Positions 10,732 to 21,997 of a stretch of DNA of 64,000 bases are shown here, piece after piece. The DNA is from Apis mellifera (taxonomy: Eukaryota > Arthropoda > Insecta > Hymenoptera > Apidae): the NCBI RefSeq assembly GCF_003254395.2, contig NC_037650.1, positions 3,593,001 to 3,657,000 on the forward strand. The letters are read 5' to 3'. The stretch's first letter is position 1; the number at the start of each line of letters is the position of its first letter. The translations under genes and the position numbers were made by a program. The notes under the pieces were generated by a model, which searched no databases, was not told the origin of the DNA, and was given only the letters and a program-made list of their open reading frames with translations.

Positions 10732-10891
10732 GCATAATCAACGCCCCCGAATAATCGTGTTTTTATTAACCGATCAGCTTCAGTAAAAAATTTCGTCGGG
10801 AAACGAAATGAGGGGGGGAGGTGGATCCAGTAAAGGAAATCCAATACAGAAAATCTCTATAACTCTATTCGGATTGAATTTGAGAAATGTT

Positions 10892-10922
10892 ATCTCTCGC
10901 TCTCTCTCTCTCTCTCTGTCTC
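10892..10922. repeat. (CT)n microsatellite
   Basis: Near-perfect TC alternation with G interruptions near each end. Confidence 0.85.
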
Positions 10923-11820
10923 TGTTCCCTAGAAAAAGACACGCGTTCTCAAAGGTTTGTTTCATTGCAACGGGTGGCGGGCAAGTCCCAGCGGGTATGT
11001 GCACAAAATGCAGACTCGTTCCATTTACGTATTCTCAAAGACTGGGCGAGCTTTTACACAGTTCACCTTGAGCCTCCGCTCGAGAAACATTCGAATTTAA
11101 TTTCACCAGTTTTTTTTTTTTTTAACTATTTTCTCATCTTGAGAAATTTAAATTATATATTTGTTTCTTTTTTTTTTTTATTTCCCTCTCCCCTCCCTTC
11201 GGCGCCAAGATCTGAATATTCATCAGAAAGAAAAGAAAAAAGAAGAGAAATGAAAAAAAAAATTTCAATTCGAGCGTAAAAATTTAAAAGCTATCTCGTC
11301 AAATCAAATTTCCAAATGCCGACATAACGGTAGACGGCCCGATCGATCGTATGTATTTTCGTCCGTCTCAATTTGTCCCATGAATCGAACGTGTTTCGTC
11401 AGAAAGGAGTGCGGACCTGCGAGCTGTGGAATGGCGGATAAATCGATTTCTTCCGGAGCTGGTAGCCCGTGTTGTCGTGTCTCCGCCAGCGGACCGTGTG
11501 CCATCCATTCCCGCTCTGTTTTTTCTCTCTCTCCCTCCCCTCTCTCTCTCTCTCTCTCTCTTACATTCTCGTCGAGACGAAATAACGCTCGAGGCGGCTC
11601 TTCTTCGGTCGTCGAAACAACGTGCACGAGGTAAAACACTCGTTGTCGCGACACCGTGCCTGATAATTAGCATAATTCTCGAGGAAATACGAAAATTCGC
11701 CGAGACACATGCCGAGGTCTCGTCTAGGCGGCCGTGTCTCGTCCGTGAACGTTTCGTTCGCGTGCACAACTCGCGAGAGCGAAGAATCGTTGCCGCGGCA
11801 GGTTTGTACGCAGTCAGCGG

Positions 11821-11932
11821 CACCATCAGCACCACCGGCAACAGCAGCACCACTACCACCACCACCACTACCAACCACCACCATCACCGCCAGCACCACC
11901 ACCACCACCACCACTACCAACCACCACCACCG
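11821..11932. repeat. (CAC/ACC)n trinucleotide array
   Basis: About 110 bp of degenerate CAC/ACC/CAG triplets. The subunit ACTACCAACCACCACC appears twice, pointing to internal duplication. Depending on the frame it reads as Thr, His or Pro runs on the plus strand and Val/Gly runs on the minus strand, which creates several spurious open frames. Confidence 0.9.
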
Positions 11933-12741
11933 GCTTCAAGGCCCTTCAAAGTTCATCTGCCGACTCGAAAACTCCGCTTCTCGACACAGCTAGATGAAAT
12001 TTCTCTCCTTGCTTTCTCCCTTTTCGAGAATCCTTTTCGAGACGGTTACAGGGGAGCGGCATGCTGCTTCTCTCTTTTTCATCGCGAAGTATCGCCGCTT
12101 TTCATAATTAAGTATAACCTCGTTGCTCGCCCCTATAATCAAAGGATTCCTCCATTCTCGATCCTTCCAAGTCTAGTGTCTCGTTTTCGTAAGGATCGAT
12201 TCCTAAGAATGACGAATCCCTGTGACGAATGGAAGGAAGGGGAAATCGAGTCGAGAGAGAATTTTTAAAAAAACTGTAAACTCTCATCTTTCGTCCCTTC
12301 GAGATTATCGAGAGAGAAAAGAACGACACCCTCTCTCCGCTTGTGAAGAAAATGGAGAGAGAGAGAGGAACGCGAGAGGGAAAAAGTTTCGCCACTGAAC
12401 GGGTTGATTGTCGCGGAAGGAAAAAAGAAAAAAATCGGAATAAAACCCGGATCCGGAATGTTCGCGCTTCCCGCAAAAAGAAGAAAAAGAAAAAAAAAAG
12501 AAAGAAAGTCCGGTGATCACGTTTGTTCCACGAATCTCCATTTTCGCCTGCAAGGAGCAGGGAAAGCCAAGAATGAATCCATCCATCCCTCCTCCTTTGC
12601 CCCGTTGAGCCTGTTAAATCCAGGCCAACGTTCCCCTTTTATTCAAAAGAGCCAACGAGGAACGGCTTTTTCGTTGAACACCCGGTAAACTTGGCCGCTC
12701 GACGAAGAAAGAAGATTCGACGGGAAGCCGTTTCGACGACA

Positions 12742-12754
12742 GGGTCAAAGGTGA
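12742..12754 (+). promoter_or_regulatory. DR1 nuclear-receptor element
   Basis: GGGTCA-A-AGGTGA is a direct repeat of AGGTCA-type half-sites with one spacer base, the arrangement preferred by HNF4 and USP/RXR-family dimers. Octamer-like ATGCTAAT (POU-type) follows at 12777-12784. Confidence 0.4.
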
Positions 12755-12789
12755 CGGGGGTCTCCGAGGGCACGAAATGCTAATGTGCC

Positions 12790-15700
12790 GACCATTGCAT
12801 TCGAATTATCGTTGTTATACGGTTGAACGGTGTCGTATGAAAACGTTTCATTTTTTTTTTCTTCTTCTTCCTAACGAAACTCCACGCGATTTTTATCGCG
12901 GAAGAGGAAAGAAGAGGGGGGCGAAAAGAAAAAAGAAAAGGGAAAGAGAATAGTTCGGGGAACTGTTCTCAGCGAGATAATCGGGAGAGGGTTTATATCG
13001 ATATATTGATTAAAATCAAATTTATCGGGATAGGAAAATGCGAATGGGCAAAATCGTTTCGAATTTGATTGGCAATAAAATGTTCAATTTAATTAGCATG
13101 CCGAGGGGAGGGGAGAAGAGGGGAGGTGAGGGACGGTAAATATCGATGAAAATTGAAAATCAAATCTTCTATCCGGCAAATTATATTTTCCAGAATATTA
13201 TTTGCCCGGGGAGAGGGATTCGTTAACGAAAAATAAAATAATAAAAAGCGGTACGGAAGTAAGAAGTAGAATCTAAAACTAAAAAAAATCGAAACATTGC
13301 AACATGTTGCAACGTTCAACATGTTAGCTAATCTTGCGAGACGCGTTTCGTACTCTCTTCGAAATTAATGAAAAAAACTTTCGCGACTCCTTTATGTTCG
13401 AAACGAAAGAAGAGCCTTTTCCTCTTCTCTTTCTTTCTTTTTCTTTTTTTTTTTATTCAAACTTTCTTCGCGGCTTTGCGCGTTCTTGCGCACGCCTGAC
13501 CTGGTCCACGATGGGCTCGGGATTTCGTCGTTAATTTCGACACAAGAACGAGTATCGCGAGTATCCATTATGAAGTTTCGCTCGGTATTAACGATTTTTC
13601 TTTTCTATCTTTCTTTCTTTTCTTTTTTTTTCTTCTTTTCCAGAAGCAACTTCTAAAATACAACGCGTGGCGCGATCCCTTCGTAATCGATACGGGAACC
13701 GATATCTTTATCGCTCCCGTTATCGATATCGAAACTGGATTAACAACAATGTTCGACAGCGTGTTGTTTCCAGGCCGACCATTTTCTCGCCTCACGTCGT
13801 CACCACGTCGACAAGTCGACACTCTCTCGATTGGTTGATTTCGTTTGTTCATATTCATATTTTTTTCTTTTTCCCCCATCAACGTAAGCGGACGTAAGTG
13901 AAATGCTAATTCGAGATCTGAAATTATAATTTTCCCCGATTTTAATACACACACACGTGTGTCTATATAGACGCATAATAAGCTTTCGCGTTTTATCATC
14001 GTTATTCCATCCTTCGAGAACGCATCATTGTTCATTGACCCCTTGACGCCTCGACGTCACGAGTTGGGAAAAATTTTTCTACGATCGAAAAATTCGGGGG
14101 AATTCTCACCAAGGAAAACTTGGAGATCTCTCTGGAGATCGAGCGTTCTATCCTATCTCGGCCATATCTCTCGATTCCGTTCTCTCCGAAGCAAATCGTC
14201 CCGTGCTCCATTCGCGGAACCATCATTCACTCGCCTCGAAACTTTGTGTTTACCCGCCTCGATCGATCGTTGCCTCGATATTTATTACGCAAGCTGTTTA
14301 TACCGATCCCGCTCTAGCCGCGTTACGTGATTCGTATTATTATTCGCCCCTCTTCCATGAAGAAAATAGTAAATAGGGATTGATGCGCGGTTTTTCGAAA
14401 TCGTTTGGTAAATATACCGTTTAATATCGTTGTTGTTATGCAACGTAACGACAGCGGGAAGAGAATGAAAGAGGAAAAAAATTGAGAAGAAAAAGAGAAA
14501 AGGGGAATAAGAGGAAAAGGAAAATCGGAGAAGCCAATCCTTTCTTAACAATCCCGTCCAAGATTATTAAAGTTTCTCGACGATTTTTCGTTTCGGGAAA
14601 TGTAACCGCGCTTTCGAAAAGCATTTCCGAATTTTCCTCTTCTTTTCCTTCCCCCCCCCTTTTTTTTCTATCGATATTAAAAAAGCTGTTGCGGCCCAGC
14701 GGCAAGAATTCACCATTTTTCCCCGAGCGAACTTGGCTCGCACGCCGGACGATTATTATGTTTCCCAAGTAAACAGTGATATTAGCTTGTCGGCGCATGC
14801 AAATATTGCTTTCCACGGAAGAAATGAGATTTTACGCGGAACTTTTTTAAAAGCCCCGAAATTACGACGGAAAATTGAAACGGCGCGGGGCGTGCAATTT
14901 ATGCGTCACCTTCGCCCAACTTCTCTCCGCCATCGAAAAAAAGCGAAGGAATGGAGGGGGAGAGGAGGGGAGCTCCGACGCGATCGAACTTTTTTCAACG
15001 AAGCGAGAAAAAAAAGAGCCAAAACCGATCCAGAGCCGACCCCCTCTCCTCTCCTCTCCTCTCTCTCTGGACAAGATGATAGCAAAGATCTTGTAACAAG
15101 TGGTTTCGAGGCGGGACAATGGAGCTAATTGTTCGCATCGCGAACTGCAAGCCGCGAGTTTTTTCCTTTCGACGACGAAAGGAAAGCGAAAGAAACCATC
15201 GATGACGATAGCGATTTTTTTAAAATTCAAATTACTCCTCGAAACTTTACGGCTTTGTTCGTTATATCGTTCCTTTCCGTATCCGGTGCCCGGTTTACTT
15301 TCTGATAAATATTTATATCGAGTTTCGTAGGGGGGAGGGGAGGGAAGTGGAGGGGAGGGGAAGAGCACCACGGCAAACACATTTTTCCGTGGAATCGAAG
15401 TTATCGCGATGATGGCCGTTACGCAATCGGCCGACCATTACGTATGCAAATTCGTATCGGACCGGATATCGTTTTGTCTTTCTTGACCTTATCCTCCCCC
15501 TCCTCGGAAAATCGTTTACAATTTTGTAAATCGTTCGACGCTGATACAAAAAGTTGAATAAATAAAGGAGCACCTCTCGAACGAGGCACGTACGTCGACA
15601 GAGACGAAGAAATTCTCACGTTCGAGTAAAAGAGGGGCGCGTGAATAAGGCATCGGCGCGTTTAATGGGTTAATAGGATGATGACTTTTTCCATCTATTA

Positions 15701-17340
15701 TCTGTTTCCACTCGATTAAGAATTCAGCCATCGATAGCTCGAGCACCGTTGCAAATCCGTTCCGTTTATTTTTCTCCTCCCTTTTTCCCTCGTAAAAAAC
15801 GAGATCTCTCCTCCCCGGAAGAGCAGGAGGAGGATGGGGCGGCAATCGTTCGAAGAAATTTTTTTTCGACAAATCGTGGAGGGATACGACGCGGGAGGAG
15901 CAAGTTGGCGTTCACCTAGCAGAATTGCCAACCTTCTGGGAATGACGGTTTACGTAAGGCCGATTTAATTAAAATTGATGAAGCACGGTGGTAAGCAGCC
16001 ACGGGGGGAGAAGTTTGTTACACCGAGATAGAAACACGGAGATTGGGGCAGAGGGGGGGTTCTTCGCTTCTGGTTCTTCGGTTCGTCGAGTCGCGGGTAA
16101 TTCGCGTTGACGTTGCAGTTGACAGTCGGAGGTGTAACGGAGGGGGAGGAGGGAGGATAATCGTACCACCTGCTCGTTATCGGGGATAAATAATAATTCT
16201 TCCGCTTCTTCGTTCGGGCGGAAGGAAAAAACGGAGCCAGTTGGAAAAGAAGATTGGTGTTTGAGCGGCTATCTTTTTCTTTTTTTTTTTCATCTCTCGC
16301 GGTAATAGAGAGACCCTCCTCCTCGTCGCCGATAAAGGTTTTTGCTTTCTTGGCAGATTCGCCGAGGTGGGTCGGGCGGGTGACGGGTGTTAAGTAAACG
16401 GAAGCTGAAACGGCGGTTAATGGATTCGGGAACACTCCTCGCTTCATTCGGGTATGCAAAGCGGGAGCAAAGAGTAAACAGAGAGTAAGCATCGGGGGCA
16501 AGATAGCGGAAGAGACCCGATGAAAACGATGGGCCCCGACCTTAAACGATCAGACACACTTTGGTTAATCAGATTATCCGACCTTGTCTTCACCCTTTCC
16601 CCGTATTTTCCGCGATTTTTTCCCCTCCCCCTCCCCAAACGAGCTCCGCTAATTATCGAATCCGCTCGACTCGAACTCGAACGAGTTGGAGGAAACTTTT
16701 CGCGACTTGACCTTCGATAATTTGGCCGATATTCTTCTCCTCTTCTTCGATCTTTCGACCGGTCGGATGTTCAGAGAGTTAATAAAAGGAGAGACGAGAG
16801 GTTGGATCTCGATTTGTTCGAGGAAAGATTCTCTTCTCTCTCTTCTCCCAGCCGAGGACGTAGTACGCGTAGTACACGTAATTTTCTTCGAAAACGTGGG
16901 AGGGGTGGTGTGTTCGTTAAAGGTGTTCGTTAATCGATAAATTGCCGGCGTTTCCACGGCCCACGTAAAGAGTTTAATCTGATCGAAGGGTGTTCGAACG
17001 ACGTCAGGGGTCGTCGAACGTGCGGACGACCGACGCCTTTCCGCGCACATACACTCATATACACATACGCGCGCACGCAACGCACACTTTCCACACTCCA
17101 CCTTGCAAGGAGGACTGTGATAAATTATTCGGCGGTTATCAGAGTGCACCGATGCTCTATTTTCGAACGGCCGATGCCTATTTCCCGACCGAAGGGCTGG
17201 TTGCGACAATCTCCCTTTCCGTTTTCCCCATCGGAATCCGATAAGCAATCCGCCGCGGTTGACTAAGAGACTACGACTTCCCTCTACGACTTTTCGTTCG
17301 CGCGTTTATCGCATCGTGGCCTGCTAATAAAGCGTTTCTT
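12790..17340. other. gene-poor stretch with G-quadruplex-prone runs
   Basis: I see no supported gene. Two DRE words (TATCGATA) are at 12996-13003 and 13721-13728. G-run clusters meeting the four-run quadruplex rule are at 13105-13132 and 15330-15360. A 199-codon minus-strand frame at 16649-17248 resembles nothing I know. A purine/pyrimidine-alternating CA/CG-rich patch is at about 17041-17090. Confidence 0.5.
15330..15360 (+). other. G-quadruplex motif
   Basis: Four or more runs of three to six G are separated by short A- or AAGT-type loops within 31 bases. This meets the standard quadruplex-forming pattern. Confidence 0.6.
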
Positions 17341-17370
17341 AAAAAAGCGGTGGTAGTTAGACACCGTTGG

Positions 17371-17382
17371 CCCCGGCCGGGG
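17371..17382. other. 12-bp GC palindrome
   Basis: CCCCGGCCGGGG is a perfect 12-bp palindrome at the start of a CpG-rich, purine-rich block (17350-18350). Confidence 0.6.
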
Positions 17383-17811
17383 AGGGCGGGGGATCGCGCA
17401 AAACGGAGCACGAGAGGAAAATCGATAGGGAGCGAGCGAGAGCATCGAGCGATCGAGCTCTCCGAGCTGCTTCTTCTCTGCAACCACGCACGTGTCTCGC
17501 CTCCCTCCCCTCTCCCTCCCAGTGGTTCTCCATTCGAGAGCGCGTCCATCGGTGGAGAGCAATCTCCAATCCTCCTGTGACCCAGACGGCGGAGAGACGG
17601 AGGAAGAGACAGGGGGAGGAAGAGACAGAGAGAGATGATGGAGGAGGGTGGAACGGTTTCGATCGGACAGTAGTCAGCTTCCGCTTTCGATTCACGCGGG
17701 ACCCGATGAATACGGGATGCGTACGCGAGAGAGCACGAGGCAATCTCGATGCTAAGGTCAATGTTTTTGGGACGGTCGGAGTGTGTGTGGCAAGGGCGAA
17801 GCCGGCCATAG

Positions 17812-17814
<3 letters not shown>

Positions 17815-17850
<36 letters not shown>

Positions 17851-17887
17851 GGAAAATAAAGAGAGCGAGTTGGACGGAAAGGGAGGA

Positions 17888-17935
<48 letters not shown>
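17815..17935. repeat. two long (GA)n tracts
   Basis: (GA)n occurs at about 17815-17843 and at 17891-17935, the second being about 45 bp uninterrupted. Between them lies a purine-rich linker. They create an Arg/Glu-repeat open frame (17367-18098) that is not a credible protein. Confidence 0.9.
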
Positions 17936-17937
<2 letters not shown>

Positions 17938-17951
17938 GTTGCTATGGCGAC
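17938..17951. promoter_or_regulatory. RFX X-box-like palindrome
   Basis: GTTGCT-AT-GGCGAC fits the RFX-family X-box pattern (GTNRCC, 0-3 nt, RGYAAC) with both half-sites and a 2-nt spacer. In insects RFX drives genes of ciliated sensory neurons, normally from X-boxes within a few hundred bases of the start. Here it directly abuts the longest (GA)n tract. Confidence 0.5.
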
Positions 17952-17999
17952 CGTGAAGGGAGAGGTTGGTTAAGGGGAGGCTGCGAGAGACGAGGAGAG

Positions 18000-20130
18000 A
18001 CTGTACGGAGAGGGAAAGAGAGACTGGGAAAACTATTACTCTCCTCTCCGCCCGGCCGTCCTTCTCTGTCTCTCTCGGTTTCTTTCTCCCTTCGATGAGG
18101 CCTCGCCTCGTTTCGTCCTTCGTCAGTCATCGGACAGAGGGTTTGAAGCTGGAGTGATGTTAATTGCACCGCTACCGCCAGCAGGCAATATGTATTCGTG
18201 TTACAGAGCGATGCGCCGTAACTCGTAAACGGCAACGACGGTTTCGAGCAAGCTCGTTTCTCCTCTTTCGTTCCAAAGGGCGGAAAAGTAACGGCACCGC
18301 AGAGAGTAACAGCAAGGGAGAGAGAGAAAGAGAGAGACGCCAACTTTTGATAAAAGTGGGCTAACGTCGCGTGCTCCTAGGCCTCCCTATCCCTTTACCC
18401 TTCTCCTCCGTTATTCGGTTCGCGTCGATTTAGGCAACGCGATCTCGCGTTTTTGGATCGCACCACGTTTCTTTCGTCTCCATCGTGTTCCCCCCTTTCC
18501 CAAACGTGTCAGCCTTTTGATCGATAACGTCGTTCTTGACCGCAAACGCGTCGACGCCAACGTGTCTCGTTTGATCGTGTCGTCCAAGCTTCTTCTTCTT
18601 CTTCTACGCTCTTCTAGGATCGTGAGGATCGTGCAGATGGATAGTGCAGCAAGGGAGGGACGAATAAATCGGATAAATTTTTTCGGGGGGAAGGCGAGAT
18701 TAACGCGAGATTAACGGAGACGCTGTATAAAGTGGCGTCGAGATGCATTGTTAATTTCGCGCCGAGCGTTTTAATTAACCCCGATTACGAGATGCTGTAT
18801 TAACGCGAGAACACGGGAGAAAATAACGTGGTGGGACGAGACGTTTCTGACAGAAGTGGGTCTAACTTCACTCGGCATTAATAATATTACGCCGCCCTGC
18901 GGGGTGGAAAAAGTGATGGTCCCGCGGACGTGGAGGGGGTGGCGCGAGTTTTAACGCGCGGGCGCGTTTAAGGGAGTTTAATTGTGAAATTAAGGAAATC
19001 TGACAAATCTATCTTCCGGCCAAGAGGATCTGGAGAAGGGAAACAAATAAAATTTTCTATGAAGAAGAGGAAAAAGAATAATGTAAATTCGAAAAAAGGG
19101 AGCGAAAGGAAGAGAGAATCGAATCGAAAAATCTCGATCGAGTTTCGAGCAGAAGAGAATTAGCACCGATGCATCAGCCCAATCAAGACGAGCCATTGTT
19201 TCCGGATACTATCCGGTTTAAACAGCGACGAAACCGCTAATAAGTAAACACGCCCACGCAACGAACGAGAGCGGTCGGATGATTTTAATTCGACTCGAAT
19301 AATTTCCGGTGTTTACGCGATTATCGCGCGCACCTCCTCCTCCTCCTCCTCCTTCGCCGTTCAATATCCTCGACTCTCGGTTCCTCGAGAATTTTCTGAC
19401 ATCCGTCCGCGGTGGCCGCTCGCCACGAAAGCTTGGGAGGGGAGGGGAGGGGCCACGCGATACAGGACGAGACAATTGCGCCCAATCTTTTCATTCGTTC
19501 CTAAATGGTGGTACGTACGGTGGAGTGCCGGTGTGAAAGGCGCGCAGAGATAGGCTAGACGAATCGAGCCACGACGGATGCCTCGTTAGAACGAGCCTCG
19601 AGTTGCTCGGCGTATAATAAAAATTGAATCGTAAACCTTCTTTTATCTATCCCTCGAATCTCGAATTACCTCGTTACGTAATAAATGTTGCATCGATGCC
19701 TATTATACGATCGTGCTCTTCCTCCTCCTCCTCCTCTTCTTCGTCGCGTTAGGTCCAAGTTAGAGCAACCCACGCCCCTGAGAGAAAACGCGCCACGCGC
19801 AGAGGAACGTATTCTTCTTCTAAGAATATTAACGCATCCGTTTCGTACCACGCGTACGTTGTTAGAACGCGCGCACACGCGTGCACGGATTTTTTCTCTC
19901 GGCGACGAGACGACACGAGATAGAAATCAGTTTCTCGCCGCCGGATCTCTCGCGATTTACAGGTCGAGTGACGCGAGCGAATGAAAAGCGAATTTTTCTT
20001 CTCTTCTTTTCATTCTTTCTTCTCTCTCTCTCTCTCGAACTTAGCATCGACGTGGAGCGTGCAATTTTCCCCTTTCGTCTGCCGATAAGTTTATCGGGAG
20101 AGAGATCTACATTAGAGGCGGGACAGGAAT
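18000..20130. other. gene-poor, CpG-rich stretch
   Basis: No supported gene. There are homeodomain-type TTAATTAA and TAAC words at 18700-18800 and (CTC)n runs at 19332-19352 and about 19720-19740. Short open frames are compositional. Confidence 0.5.
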
Positions 20131-20141
20131 CGTCGAGGATC

Positions 20142-20165
20142 CGGCGTGCGCATTCTCGCACGCCG
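20142..20165. other. strong GC hairpin, 9-bp arms
   Basis: CGGCGTGCG (20142-20150) and CGCACGCCG (20157-20165) are perfect reverse complements around the loop CATTCT. With eight G:C pairs in nine it would be a very stable RNA or DNA stem-loop. Confidence 0.7.
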
Positions 20166-20297
20166 CCGGTTCTCCAACCTGGAATAAAGGGGAAAGAAAC
20201 AAAAAGGGGGAGGAGGAAAAGCAGCTGGCCCTGTTCCTTTTGTAGATTACTCGTACGGTATCGGACACGTAGGAAATAAGATGTCGAGCGGCTGGCC

Positions 20298-20305
20298 TGA
20301 CGTCA
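20298..20305. promoter_or_regulatory. full cAMP response element
   Basis: TGACGTCA is the perfect 8-bp CREB/ATF palindrome, followed at once by CCGGT. Confidence 0.55.
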
Positions 20306-20361
20306 CCGGTTCCTTCCCTCCTCCCCTCGAGATCTCTTCCATTTTCCTTCCTTTTACACCA

Positions 20362-20381
20362 TCTCGCGAGAATCTCGCGAG
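20362..20381. promoter_or_regulatory. tandem TCTCGCGAG palindromes
   Basis: TCTCGCGAGA (20362-20371) is followed after one base by TCTCGCGAG (20373-20381). The TCTCGCGAGA palindrome is a known core-promoter element in CpG-rich animal promoters. Together with the CRE 60 bp away and the hairpin at 20142, this is a promoter-like cluster, although no transcript is visible. Confidence 0.5.
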
Positions 20382-21150
20382 TTATACGCGAGATACGTGA
20401 CACAATCTTGCGCCATAAATTACGCGATTAAAGGAGGAAATTATTTTCGCTCGTCGAAGAAAGACTCGAGATCCTCAATCGATGGATCATGGAAACGATG
20501 AAAAAAAATAAAACGGGAAGGAGGGCTGATGATGGGCAAGATGTTTAGTAAGAGGCAAGGGAATCGGAAGGAACGTTGAGCGCCTCGTCGGGGAAGCGGC
20601 AATTCTTCCCGTGTTCGAAAAGCGTCGAAAACGCTGTCGATCGGATAAGCTATCGATCGGAAACATTGACGACCGTGTTCTCTAATCTCCGACTGCCGGC
20701 TGAGCAGAGGGGGATGGGACGATACCGGTATTCGATACGATAATCTAGACCGTTAAACGATTATCGATATCGCGGGGAGAGGGTGGAGGGGGAGGAAAGA
20801 GAGAAATGCTTTCCAAGATGAAAAGAGTATTGTACGAAGATGAGAGGGAAAAAAGAGAGAGAGAGAGAGAGAGAAAATGAGAAGACGGCGAAAAGAAACA
20901 GAGATGCAAAGAGGATGAGAACAAGTCGACCCCAACATGGCCGTCGAACGATAACGGCCCGCTGATAAGGGCCTACCCTCTCTTCGACGCTTTAATATCT
21001 CTCCCGCGCCTGCCTTTTTAATTATCTCTCCAGCGATAATGGGCGGCTCGAGCTTTCCACGGATAAATGTGAAGAGGAGAGGAGAAAGGGAGAAAGAGAG
21101 AGAGAGAGAGGAACGGAAAGAGGAATAGAGAACGGTTTCCACGATGTGGG

Positions 21151-21187
21151 AAGGAGAGGAGAGGAGAGGAGAGGAGAGAAGAGAAGA
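21151..21187. repeat. (GGAGA)n purine microsatellite
   Basis: Pentanucleotide GGAGA/GAGGA units, all purine, with triplex potential. Confidence 0.85.
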
Positions 21188-21968
21188 GTGTGTGCAAGGA
21201 AAAATTCTTCCGGGATACGATGCGTCTGATAACTATTGGCCTCGCCTCTTCCTTGCGCTTCCCTCTTTCATCCCTCTAGGACGAAGGATCAAAGTTGGAA
21301 AATTTTCAATTCGACGCGGGGGAAAGATGATTATTGGGAATGAAATTGTGCCTCGAGTTCTCTCGGGCGGGTCGAGTTTGCCGGAGGAAAAAGAAAGAAA
21401 GGAAAGAAAAGAAAGAAAGAAAGAAAAAAAAAGATAATCATCGAGGCTCGACGAGTTTCTCGAATTAATTATCTCGATCTCGACGACGTGTCTAGATGCG
21501 AAAATTGAAAGGCAATCAGGAGGAGGGGGGAAGGGAGTCGCGAAAATGACGAGGCATCCGTTCGAAACGAGTCTCTCGCTATCAGGTGATTGATTCACGA
21601 TAAGGCGAGTATCGATACCGGTGCCGCAATTTTATCGCGCTTTATCGCGTGTATTTGGAAACCATTCGATATCCTCGACTCGAGGAGAAGAATAATCGTG
21701 GACGAGAATCTTGCTGCCCAGCAAAAGTTATCGTTACTTTTAATCATTTTAGCTCACGACGATAATCGAAACGTTTTTCGTTTCAACGATCAACAGTCTC
21801 GTAACTTTCTTTACGATTAATATCATGGCAATGTGTCCACGACACGACGGAGGCTGCTATAACAGATGGATCGAGATCACAAATCGTCACGGGGATGACG
21901 AGCAGCGGTGCAGTCTGTCCCAATAAATTTCGAAAACAATTTCGTTTGTGCGAAGCAGAGCGTGGGGA

Positions 21969-21997
21969 GAGGAGGAGGAGGAGGAGGAGGAGGAGGA
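21969..21997. repeat. (GGA)n microsatellite
   Basis: About nine GGA triplets in a row. Confidence 0.9.

Larger units (their letters stand above)
9185..12735. other. gene-poor, microsatellite-rich stretch
   Basis: No supported gene. The segment is dominated by poly-A/poly-T, (GA)n/(CT)n and (TA)n tracts. The 280-codon open frame at 11426-12268 is driven by the (CAC)n array and has no recognisable domain. Confidence 0.5.

Noticed and set aside
11426..12268. 280-codon plus-strand open frame
   Set aside because: Its body is the CAC/ACC array read as Thr/His/Pro runs. No domain, no credible splice context, and overlapping frames on both strands are equally open.
17815..17935. Regularly spaced arrays that could suggest CRISPR
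   Set aside because: These are uninterrupted dinucleotide microsatellites without unique spacers, in a eukaryotic genome.
17367..18098. 243-codon plus-strand open frame
   Set aside because: Most of it is (GA)n read as Arg-Glu repeats.
18726..18750. TATAAAG on the plus strand
   Set aside because: No TCAGT-type initiator at the required distance.
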